Of a stretch of DNA of 64,000 nucleotides, positions 53,633 to 63,596 are shown piece by piece; position 1 is the stretch's first letter, and each line of letters begins with the position of its first letter. Under the pieces are notes generated by a model. That model had not been told where the DNA came from. It worked only from the letters and a program-made list of their open reading frames with translations, and did not search any database. Origin of the DNA: Nymphaea colorata (Eukaryota; Streptophyta; Magnoliopsida; Nymphaeales; Nymphaeaceae); NCBI RefSeq assembly GCF_008831285.2, contig NC_045140.1, positions 21,016,370 to 21,080,369 of the forward strand, given 5' to 3'. The translations under genes and the position numbers were made by a program.

Positions 53633-54069
53633 GGGCGTTGGATAGATTAGAATTTTGATTCTGGAATCAGAATTCTAGAATCAAATTTCCACCTCAATCT
53701 GTAATTGGAATGAAAATTTCAGTTCTATTTTTTCTTTGAATTGATAGTATGGAATTTTGATTCTAGAATTCAGATTGATGAAAAATAAATTAAAATTCTA
53801 GAATGCATGAATTAAGGCCTTTTTGCCTTCTGCTTGAAAGCGAGATGAAAAAAATTCTAGAATTCTGGAATCATAATTCCACTCCTTAGGATGGGATCGT
53901 AATTCTAGAATTTTGATTCTGGAATGAGTCTATAATTCTAGAATTTTGATGCTGGAATGAGTCTATAATTCGAGAATCAAAATTCTTTGTTTGATTATAC
54001 AATTCTCATTAAAAAAAATTGAGAATAATGATTCTAGAATTCCATTATTTCCAAGTGAATCAAACACCC
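53633..54069. mobile_element. MITE-like palindrome-rich element
   Basis: A 437-bp AT-rich block begins GGGCGTTGGAT and ends with the near inverted complement (atcaaacaccc, i.e. GGGTGTTTGAT on the other strand). It is filled with at least seven copies of the palindrome attctagaat or close variants, in both orientations. It has no coding capacity. The short imperfect terminal inverted repeats and the size suggest a non-autonomous DNA transposon. No convincing target-site duplication was seen. Confidence 0.5.
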
Positions 54070-54088
54070 ATTAAGTGCTAGCTGTTGG

Positions 54089-54370
54089 AGGTTATTCAAG
54101 AGCTAATTGATTTAGTGAAAACAGAAAAAGAAGTGAGAATAAATACAAAAATAGAAGTAGAAACTACAAAAATATTTACACTAAAACCTACATAATAAGT
54201 GTACTTAATGTGTGTGTGTGTGTGTATATATATACACACACCCAACAGGTTATTCAAGAGCTAATTGATTTAGTGAAAACAGAAAAAGAAGTGAGAATAA
54301 ATACAAAAATAGAAGTAGAAACTACAAAAATATTTACACTAAAACCTACATAATAAGTGTACTTAATGTG
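54089..54370. repeat. perfect 124-bp direct duplication with hairpin spacer
   Basis: 54089-54212 and 54247-54370 are identical by eye over 124 bp, beginning aggttattcaagagctaat. The 34-bp spacer is (TG)n(TA)n(CA)n, which can fold back on itself. The identity indicates a very recent duplication, or an assembly artefact. Confidence 0.9.
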
Positions 54371-54419
54371 AAACTAAATGATCCAAATTCGATATTTTTT
54401 GACATGAGTTAAAATCCTA

Positions 54420-54930
54420 TTAGAGTCATAACAGACCTTTGGTCGACATCTAAACCGACTCAAAGTAGACCTCTGATCTTGACCCTATATCCAAAATCCA
54501 AATTCAACTCCTAAAGCCGATCATATTAGACTTTTGATTCAAACCAAAGATCTAAAATTCAAATCCAACATCTGAATTAGATTAGATTTGACCATTGGCC
54601 TAGACTCGAGATCTAAAATTCAAATGCAACTTATAAATAGTATCAGATTAGACCTTGATCCAGATTGCAGGTTTGTTGTCCAAATTCAACATATTAATGA
54701 GATCAGGTTAGACATTTGATCAGATGATGAGTTTAAAATTCAAATTCAACATCAAAAGGGGATTAGATTAGACATCTGACTCAAATCATAAGCCCTAAAG
54801 CGAATTCTGACACCTAAATTGGATCAAATTTGACCTCTAACCCAAATTTGATATTTTAAATCCGAGTTCAACATCGGGACAAACTTAAGATCAACATCTA
54901 AACCAGATCAATGTCAAAGACTGAGATTAC
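54420..54930. repeat. 61-bp degenerate tandem array
   Basis: A diverged unit built around caaattcaacatctaaa and agattagacctttgat recurs with its caaattcaac core near 54499, 54560, 54621, 54681, 54741, 54802 and 54864. The period is 60-62 bp, giving about eight units. Units differ at many positions, so the array is old. No open frame is kept. Confidence 0.85.
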
Positions 54931-55290
54931 TTTCATATAGTTATTTGTGCATTGTGATAACACTTTTTCGAGGATTAACCCATATTTTGTTGGTCTTTAT
55001 GAAGAGATCAGTTTGATTTTAAGTAGAACATATTTATATAGTAAATTTAAATGCCTATTTTTATAAATTAAACAAATGCAGGTGCAAATGGGTACATCAT
55101 AAACTGCAAAGTTGTGCAACTACTTCATGCACCATCATGTAGCAACGCCATCCATCATGAGGGCATAAAGAAAGACCAAGTTTCTATTTATATTACCTCA
55201 TTGTTTGTTTGGAAGTAAAACAGAAAGAATTGTTGCTAAATCATCATGAAGCATACACAAAACAGCAAGCAATATATATGAACAGTTTCA

Positions 55291-57514
55291 CTAATAGAGG
55301 TGAGGTGGGAGGCGAGGAGTCAGTTGAACTTTGAGCGGAGCTGCTTTGGGCATGGTCAGCCCAAACCCTTCGGTCATATCAACTGGTTCGTCCATGGGCG
55401 TCGACCACTCAAAGCTCTGTAGCAAGCGTGCCAAAGTTAAGTGAAGAACTTGCAAAGCCATCGTCCAGCCGGGGCACATCCTTCGCCCCGTTCCAAAAGG
55501 CATGAAGGCAAAGTTCTGACCACCGAAAGCAATCTCTTTGTGGCTCATCAAGAACCTCTCTGGCCTGAACTCTTCTGGGCTCGCCCACAATGTCGGATCT
55601 CGATGTATCTTCCAGGTGTTAACAAACAGGATGGTGCCGGCCGGTATATGGTACCCACCAAGCTGGATGGGTTCAATGGACTGGTGCGGGACCAAGAGCG
55701 GCCCCGCTGGGTACAGGCGCATTGTCTCTTTTATGATGGCTTGCAAGTATGGCAAGTTCTTTATGTCTGATTCCTCCACTCGTCTCTCCCTCCCTACCTT
55801 GCAATCCAACTCTTCTTTTGCTTTTTCCAGCACATGGCGATTGTTAAGCAGAGCGGAGAGAGCCCACTCTAAGGTGTCCGACATCGTATCAGTGCCTGCC
55901 GCTACCAAACTCTGTGATAATTGAGGACAATCCACATCACTTGCATAATTTAGCATCGTTTTGAAAAATAATATCTCAATTACCAAATAAGTTTTCTTTT
56001 TAAAAATAAAAAATATTTAGACGGATGTCATCTAGTAAGAGCCCTTATCAAGAAAAGGGTTTGAATATAAAATAAAAAAAATCTAGAAAATAGAACATTT
56101 TGAACCTTATCAAAAGGAGATATAAACTCAAAAACCAGATCGGAGCTTGAAACCCTATTGTGGTCTACTCTATTTTACATGCAAAACACAGTTGATTTTA
56201 AGCTAATTAATAAGAATCAGTGAGTAACTTCAATAGTTAAACTGCCGGAGCTCCTTACTCATCGCTTGATTACTTTGCCTTTTGAAAAGGTGGTCATGTT
56301 TTATCACAAGAGGAGAACCTACTATACCCGTACCTACCGAGGCCGCTGAAATTTAAAGCAGCATCTTGTTTAATTGGTTGGACAGAGAAGCCCCATTCTG
56401 CTTGTTGGGAGTCCATTTCCATCCTCTAATTTTAGATTATGAGAATTTCTCATCTTCCAAACCAAGGTTTTGTTCCTTGTGGATGAATTTCATACCTTGG
56501 AGCAGATGAAAGAATTGACTCTTTTGTCCAACAATGAATTGACAGCATAGTGTTTATTGTGTTGGCAGATGAATGGAGAAAGATTATAGACAATAACATG
56601 CTGGAGGCATGTGACAGGCCATGTGCCTATTTATAACTGGTAGTACTACGTGCCTTTTTCCTGTCACAGAAATGTAGGCCGATTACCTAACAATGTGAAA
56701 AAAAAAAAGGGCACAATGTTCCAAGTGTAAGAGAAGTTCCATGTTGGGTGTTTAAGCAGGTGCAAATTTTTGATAAAATATTTTGGGAAGGTAAAAATTG
56801 AGCTCAATACAACTTGTTTTTTATCCTTGAAATTAAGCTGCCAAAAGTAAAACGCCCAAACAATACAACTTGTTTTTTATCCTTGAAAGATACGTAATGT
56901 TGTAGAAATGCTGAAAATGACCTTTAAATCTTGTTGGTAATTTGTTTTTCTGTCCCTTTTAACATTAAAAATTTTAAAACTATGATTTAGGACGGGATCT
57001 TCCTACCCTACTCACAAAACTATGGAGCACTTTAAATGCGTGGTATTTAAATGTGTGGCATATCAAAAGCAAGGGGGTGTTTGAATGCATGGTATTTAAA
57101 TAATGTCAAACATTTAATACCAGGTATATCTTTGGAAGGTGGAACTAAAATTCCATTTTTCATAACCCAAGCGTGCAAGCGTGTGCGAATACATGGTATA
57201 TCTTTTTTATACTCTTCGTTTCCACTTTAGGGTAGACTAAGGCTAGAAGAAGATTGTTTGTTTTGGCCAAAAACGCAAACGAGAATTCAGATAATTGATA
57301 AGGCAAAAAAAAAAAAAGCATTACAGTACAAATGCTTCTTCAGAGCAACGGTCACCCATTTGGTTGTTTTAGAAAGAGCCACAGAGAGGTGCCATCAATA
57401 TCCAGGCCTGCCCAGTTTGGCTGAAGAAGCGCAATTGCCAAATCCTTCCGAATACCCATGGTAATAGGAATGAATGGATAAGTTAAAATTTTGTTTGGCA
57501 ACATTGATCTCTTT

Positions 57515-57584
<70 letters not shown>

Positions 57585-58633
57585 CTTAACTTATTATTGT
57601 AAAACCTTATAAGTGAGATTTTAAAATAAGTAAATAATGAGATACAACTTACCAGGCACTTTAGGGTAACCAAATACAATGAGAAGAAAGTCCATAAGAA
57701 AGAGCCACCTACCATAGCGGTGGCTTCAATTATGGTGTCAGTTTGGTACTGTGCTGACAAGTGGCTGTCTTCTACCTCTTGAATGAGCACGTCAATGAAA
57801 TCTCTCTCCAAGTCCCTTCTGCAGGGCTTTCTCTGTCGCCGGTGCTCTGCAAGCCAAGCCGATGCAAATCCGTCCATCTTCTTTTTAACCCTCTTCATGG
57901 CTTTGAGGTGGCCACCAACATCTAGCCACTTCAGACATGGTATCACGTCACTGACCGTCAACACTCCCAACATATGGAAAAACTCACTTATCACGTTTCT
58001 AAACTCTTCTGCCTCACTATCATTTTCTTCACCGTCCAAATTAAAGTACCGTTTTCCGGCGACCATCCTAAGCATGATGTTCATGCTCAAGTTGCTGAAA
58101 CGCCGATTCATGTCCACCGGGTAATCGCCGGCGCAGCTGCGGTATAAGGCCTCCACCAAGGAGCCCACCTCCTCGACTCGGATGTGCTTGAGCAGCTCGA
58201 GTCGCTTGTTTGATAGCAGCTCGATGGTGGCCATCTTGCGGACTTCGCGCCAGTAAGGTCCGTACGGGGCGAGCGGGAACATAGCGCAGCCATAGCCGAG
58301 GCATTTGGAGCTCTCGAATGGGGGACGACTGGCAAAGGCTTGGTCGTTTGTAGTGAAGCACTCCTTGGCTAGATCCATGCTGCTCACTACCAAAACCCGC
58401 ATTTGACCTAGCCGAAGGGTGAACAAAGGCCCTTGCTTCTCTGAGAGAGCAGCCAAGGTTCTATGGAGAGGTGTGGTTCCACTCAGAAGGCCAAGGTGGC
58501 CAACTACAGGCCAAGCACCACCAGGCTCGGTTGGTCGGCGTTTTGTTTCTCCCCTCCTCTTTGGCCACATATGGTAGACGAAGACAACGGCAAGGAGGGC
58601 TGCCAAACTCTCTACAAGCTTCATGGAATCCAT
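55291..58633 (-). CDS. cytochrome P450, CYP82-like
   Basis: Two exons, 58633-57713 and 55911-55291, are joined in phase 0 through a 1,801-bp intron. They give 513 aa, the normal size for this group. An N-terminal anchor (about residues 6-23) is followed by a basic/proline hinge (KRRPTEPGGAWPVVGH). Exon 1 includes KECFTTNDQAFASRP and APYGPYWREVRKMATIELL, both typical of CYP82. The intron falls just before the I-helix AGTDTM (312-317). The usual Thr/Ser after DT is Met here, which is slightly unusual. The K-helix ETMR is at 369-372, FRPERF at 422-427, and haem-binding FMPFGTGRRMCPG at 443-455 with ligand Cys453. It is an ER-membrane mono-oxygenase needing a P450 reductase. CYP82s act on alkaloids, furanocoumarins, flavones and homoterpenes, and the substrate cannot be predicted. 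It is the only intact member of a local tandem array. Confidence 0.93.
57521..57583. repeat. (AT)31 microsatellite in P450 intron
   Basis: An uninterrupted AT run lies about 130 bp inside the intron from its donor. It creates a false Ile-Tyr tail when exon 1 is read through. Confidence 0.95.
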
Positions 58634-59252
58634 CGTTGCGATGAGAGAATTTGCTGTCTTGGTGTGTGGTGCGATCGTGTATGTGTATGCATATGTTAAG
58701 AGATATGGTGTGTGTGGTGTCTGTTAACAACCAAGGAAGCATCCCTCACTTTTCGTCTTTTAGCAATAATTTTATCTTCTTTAATTCGTAGCAGGACACG
58801 TACTGATCATTTCAAAGTCAAATTCACAGTTCCCACTATAGGAAATTGAACGCAAACTCTCAAGTTAATGAAACGACTAACCACTTTGGCTTTAAAATTC
58901 ATAAATAACGAAGGCATCGTCTCATCTGATACGCCGGACATCTTTGATTAATGAAACAACATCCCAATTAAAAAAAAAAAACTTTAGAAACTTTAACCGG
59001 GACCCAAATTATGAATGAGCCCCACAGCTTGCTTAGTTGTTTAGCTGCAAACAAGCAACAGCCGGGGAAACAAGTGTGCAGAATACAATATTACATTTCC
59101 ATTAAAGATGAAACACTCACAAATCTCTTGTAACATTCTCATTTTACTGCTTCATTGGTTGTTCGGGAGTAATCTAGAAGGAGAGGGTTGTTCTAAAAGC
59201 AACGAACCCTGCTAAATTATCATCCAGCAAGTAATATATATGAGCAGTTTCA

Positions 59253-59306
59253 CTAATACAGGTCAGGCGGGAGACGAGGCTTCAGACGAACTTTGAACTG
59301 GGCTGT
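59253..59306 (-). pseudogene. P450 pseudogene copy B, 3' end
   Basis: The minus strand reads AQFKVRLKPRLPPDLY then stop, matching APLKVQLTPRLPPHLY-stop of the intact gene. The 3' flank is also shared (atatatgagcagtttcacta). Upstream of this point the homology ends abruptly, so the I-helix to haem portion of exon 2 is missing. Confidence 0.85.
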
Positions 59307-59513
59307 CCTGTATACATAAGTTTATGTATTTACTTTTGGTTAACCATTTAAGAAACTAGATGTCGTGCTTCCATTCATACATACGTTTATGTGTTTACAT
59401 TTCTTCTATGGCCAATAACTTTCGGGCGTGATTTAAAAAATTCCTCTTAGCAAGAGCCTAGCGATTTTATTGCACTCATTCTAAAACAGATCGAGAAAAA
59501 ATGGAGGATCTAC

Positions 59514-59610
59514 CATAGTGGTGGCCTTGATTATTACAACAGTTGTATGCTTTTCAAACAAGTGTCGGCGTCCTAGCTTTTTAATGAACCCGTCCATCAG
59601 AGGAATCGTT
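59514..59610 (-). pseudogene. P450 pseudogene copy B, exon 1 end
   Basis: The minus strand reads MDGFIKKLGRRH then KATTM followed by a gt donor. It aligns with the last ~30 codons of exon 1 of the intact gene (FIDVLIQE...IEATAM|gt). Only about 200 bp separate it from the 3' fragment, against 1.8 kb of intron plus the exon 2 body in the intact gene. The rest of exon 1 is missing and a LINE lies immediately beyond. Confidence 0.75.
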
Positions 59611-60328
59611 TTAATTCATATATATATGATTGCTTGGAATATTGAAAAAACATGTGATTCCTTAACAACCCCGTGGGGGAAAGGTCCCCAAACTTTTATT
59701 CCAACAAAAAAACAGCAAAAATTAGCAGTCATTCTACCCTAAGGATTAGAGCGAGCTAGGAAAAGAAAAACAAACCAAGAGTACACCAAAAGCTACAAAA
59801 CCAAAACTACAGTGATTGAGTTAAAAGAGACAAAATATCATGAGTAGGTTGTTGTTGCAAAATTTGTACTCAATGCAATAAGTTGTTATAATGGTTAAGC
59901 CAACTGTGGAAGGGCTGACATCCTTCAATCATGGTCCAGAGTCTTCTAATCCAATGCTTGTTGTTAGAAATAGTAAAATGTTTAGTAATGTTTCCAAACC
60001 ACCACCCATCAAGAGCTGATGAATGATAGAGTCCTCAGGTTGATCATTGTTGACCTCCCACCAAGCTACACCTTGGTAAAGATGCAAACCATTCGAATTT
60101 TTAAGCAGAAAAGCGACCAGCTGTCTGTCGTTAGAAGCAACAGAGGCGACTTGCAGGCAAGCTTGGCCAGTCACAATATGCGAGCATTTGTCAAGAGCAA
60201 TCCCCGTATTCAACCAAACCTCTAGGTCTCTCCTGTCCTCACCAGAGTTCCTCAAGATAGCATAGAAGCCATCAACATAGACCCGCCAAACAACATAGGA
60301 GTCTTGTTGAGGAGACTAGGTATCTTTT

Positions 60329-60649
60329 TTATGGATTCTCGAATTGCACATACACCAAATTCTCCAAAGAATGATGTGAAAACAGATATTTTAGCACTTT
60401 AAGCCAACCTCTTTTGAAGCTACAAGAGAACAAACGTTTTAACACTGTAACAATAGTGTGTTGAGGGTTGTAACTTCTTTTGAATTTGGAAGTTATGAAT
60501 TCCCAAATTTTAGAGGAGTGCGGGCAAGAAAACAGAACATGGTAAGCAGACTCTTCATCCTTCAGACAAAGAGCACGTCTGTTAGCTAAAGAGATGTAAC
60601 TTTTCTTTTGTGGATCGAAGGTAGGGAGATGATCACTACACGCCAGCAA
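60329..60649 (-). pseudogene. LINE zf-RVT zinc-binding remnant
   Basis: RRALCLKDEESAYHVLFSC and the following PHSSKIWEF match the C-x-x-D/E-E-S-x2-H-x4-C zinc-binding region at the end of LINE reverse transcriptase proteins. It is frame-shifted relative to the preceding RT piece. Confidence 0.8.
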
Positions 60650-60695
60650 ACCACTACGCTCTAGGTTGACTTTGGGGAGACCAGATCAAATTCCT

Positions 60696-61106
60696 TCAAG
60701 GCTCCTCATTATATTTCTGTCTCATCACCTCCCACACGTCAGACGTTTTGATGTTAGAGGCAGGAGCGTTCTGCCAAAGAAGGAGGTCATGTTGCGAATG
60801 TAAGTTAGGTCTCTCCATCCCCACTCGGAAAAAAAATTCCTTGAAGTTTTGTAGAATAGGCAAGTCAGAGTCAAAGACCTGCTTAATGGAAAACTTAATG
60901 GAGAACTCAAAGGCAAATCTTTCTGAAGAATTTAAGCGGGCAATGAGGGGAAAACCAAGCGTGATGTGACCGATACAAGCCTTGTTCCAATCAGCAAGAA
61001 GCTTCAGCTCAACACCCCCTTCCAACATCGGGCGGCAAAGAGTCTTCCAGCCAACCAAGTGCACACCTTTCCTAGCTTCTTGGCTGCCCCAAAGAAAATT
61101 AGCCAT
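60696..61106 (-). pseudogene. LINE reverse transcriptase C-terminal remnant
   Basis: ANFLWGSQEARKGVHLVGW followed by CRPMLEGGVELKLL is the conserved segment just after the RT thumb in plant L1-type LINEs. About 136 codons are open. It follows the DUF4283 piece in the same frame, across one stop, so the intervening endonuclease/RT body was removed by a frame-preserving deletion. Confidence 0.8.
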
Positions 61107-61118
61107 ACTAGCTTTAAG

Positions 61119-61505
61119 TTTATTCAGAGGCAGATTTGAGAGTCAAATCCAAAGAGGGGTGGAAAGCTTAGGCGGCATGGTGAGGGGTCGTTCAGGCTGC
61201 CAACGGTGGGTAACAAGAGACCTGCCCCCAACCCTCCAAGCTCGTTTTTGAAGAATGCATTGAAGTTGTTGTTCATCCTCGACCCGAATGAGAAAGGTGC
61301 CACCAGTGAGTATGGTGAACTTAGGGTAAGCTTTACCTGCCCATAGCCTCTTTGACTTCCAAAAAAACAAAAGAGAAGTAGGTGCTCCCATTAAGGGAAA
61401 AACCTTGCAGCCGTGCCAAGGCTGCCCATTGGAATGGTCTGTTCATATCTTCATACGCTTCTTGGGGGATGAGGATTTTGAATCTGCCATCGTGAAGCTC
61501 CACCT
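61119..61505 (-). pseudogene. LINE ORF1 DUF4283 remnant
   Basis: One frame reads LEVELHDGRFKILIPQEAYE onward to LARLQGFSLNGSTYFSF. After a -1/+1 shift near 61335 it continues KAYPKFTILTGGTFLIRV, RAWRVGGRSLVTHRW and PPKLSTPLWI, then TGA where the family has Arg. This is the gag-like DUF4283 domain of plant LINE-type elements. Confidence 0.7.
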
Positions 61506-61681
61506 CCAATGAGTGCTCTGGAAGGCTACAGCAGAAGGCCCACCATTAACGAAGGATGGATGCCCAGGATCGTTGCCCACACCCCTGTTTCAAACGACTG
61601 CGAGGGGAAGCCAAAACCCTAGCAGAGCCTCCCTCTCCACTAGCCAAAACACTACCGCAGATTCGAAACGTCATGTGATTC

Positions 61682-63270
61682 GGTTCGTAGTCTTGAAGTT
61701 GATTAATGAATTATAAGTGGCAAGGCCACATTATTGAAAAACTTCACACGCCCCACGTGAGTGTCTCACATTTTTTGTTGAGCTTTGGAAGGAAGACGCA
61801 AGACAAGCAGATGAGAGATAGAAGAGACGACATTATGTATATCTACACCTAACCTTACTGAGTTATTAGAAAGCAACACTCATATAATTTAAATAAAATT
61901 TGACGTAATAAGACATAGAACAGGTTGTCGAGTATAATATAATTAAAGAGGTCAATGTAAAATAAACAAAATGAAGATGGTTTATAATGAGAGCTTTGTA
62001 ATCAAGTTGCCTCATTAGTCATTAACCAAACTTAAATTAGTGACGTGCGTTTAATGGACAAAATCTTATGTCTTTAATAAGGTTTTCAAAAACTTTCCTC
62101 TAGAGAAATTATACTGCCATAAATGGGTGAAACCTTCCCGAGGGTAACTGGAGGAGAATTTACCAGAAAAAGCCTTGCCTCACCACATATGCTGGAAAAT
62201 TAATTATTTTTTCTTATTTTTCCTTTCTTATCGTACTCCTTTTGAAATCTCGGGCTAAAAATTATGTAAAACTTTTCACTTGGATTTTTTTAGTTCGAAC
62301 GTCATTTTCCAAATTGCTACGGATAACGAGTTTGTCAATAAACTGAATTTGTGAAACAGACTATCTTTGTCATCAACTTGTGAGAGATAGAGGATAAAAA
62401 ATGTCTTTCTTAATAACTATGCAATTCTGATAATGACGAGTTAATTGTGACTATATATATATATATATATATAAGAGAGAGAGAGAGAGAGCTTTTAAAA
62501 AAAGGAGGATGAAAGAAGAATGGGGAGACAGTGAGTTCCATACGTGACTCATCAAAATGACAAGCGAGAAGAAACAATGACGCCGTGTCTGCCATTATTT
62601 AAAATTAAGGATATTGAAAATTTTGTCCCTTGCTGAGTTAATTTTATATTATTTTTGAAAATTGAAAGTATGATCAACTGGAATTTGCCCCTTCGGAGCA
62701 CGACATTTAGTGAGAAAAACCATTATGAACCTTACCAGAGCATCGGTTCGAGATTTACCATTTTCAACCTTATGGGGACGATTTAAGCATAAACTGAAAA
62801 CATTGAGATCCCGATTTCGTCTAATGGACCTTCGTGTCCGACTTCATGTTGAAGATTTTTCCAAAATCTTCCAGTGTTGATATACGCAGTCATCTTAGTT
62901 TTCAACAGGAGTGATCCAAACAATCTTCTCGTTCTCAATTTAAGTGAGGGAAAATGTTGAACTCAAATAAAAATTTTATTTTAACATCAACTAAAATAAA
63001 CATCAGAATCTGTTGGTGAGAAAAATTAGAGCTGTTTTAAAGGCAAATAAATGGCGCCAACCTTTCCCTGTGAACCATTAAGAAAAACTTGATTCTCTTT
63101 CTATTATATAGGTTATATGTATACTTTATATTGTTGTCAAAACTTTTAATTAAATGTGACTTTGAAATTTTGGCTTCAAGTAATGCTTGATATATAGCTA
63201 TGAACTTAGCAACAGCCTAACAATTTTAGTGCACCATGAGAATAAAACCAAAAAAAGAAAGAGCAACATA
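61682..63270. other. spacer between P450 pseudogene copies
   Basis: The left edge (61682-61720) matches the distal promoter of the P450 unit (compare 63840-63885: gaagttgatYaatgaattataagtggcaa). The remainder is AT-rich with a (TA)11(GA)9 microsatellite at 62452-62491 and no gene. Confidence 0.6.
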
Positions 63271-63275
63271 TATAC

Positions 63276-63372
63276 CATAAGGGTGACTTGGATTTGTTTT
63301 TATGTGTCGGTTTGGTACCTTTCAGACAAGCGACCGTCTTTTAACATCTTATAAAGATTTAATGAATCCAAA
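63276..63372 (-). pseudogene. P450 pseudogene copy C, exon 1 end
   Basis: The minus strand reads LKDGRLSERYQTDT, a stop, then KQIQVTLM before a gt donor. It matches EDSHLSAQYQTDTIIEATAM|gt of the intact gene. The upstream part of exon 1 is reduced to unalignable DNA. Confidence 0.75.
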
Positions 63373-63596
63373 AGTATATGAGCAAACGAAAAACGGTACT
63401 GTCTTGCATCTTTGACATTATAACACTTAAAGCCTGTTATTGTGAGCATGACTTCTTTAAATTTTTTCACACACGAGATGGTTCACGTTGGGCTTGCCTA
63501 TAATGGTGCCTGTTAATGTCCGTAATTTTTTAATGTTAAGTGTTCTTTCTAAACACGACAAATGTTTATACAAATTCTTGGTCCAAACAACGACGA

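Larger units (their letters stand above)
59661..61671 (-). mobile_element. internally deleted LINE (non-LTR retrotransposon)
   Basis: A minus-strand element of about 2.0 kb is flanked by catgtgattc at 59651-59660 and 61672-61681, a 9-10 bp target duplication. The unit that received it resembles 63833 onward (cacgtgattg). In order it carries a DUF4283-type ORF1 N-terminus (about 61500-61119), the C-terminal part of reverse transcriptase (61106-60696), a zinc-binding zf-RVT segment (60649-60329), and a 3' UTR to about 59661. The endonuclease and RT catalytic core are absent. Frameshifts and stops make it dead. No clear poly-A tail remains. Confidence 0.8.

Noticed and set aside
57515-57712. Ile-Tyr repeat tail of the P450 exon 1 frame
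   Set aside because: Read-through into the intron (AT)31. The gt donor at 57712-57711 and in-phase exon 2 give the proper protein.
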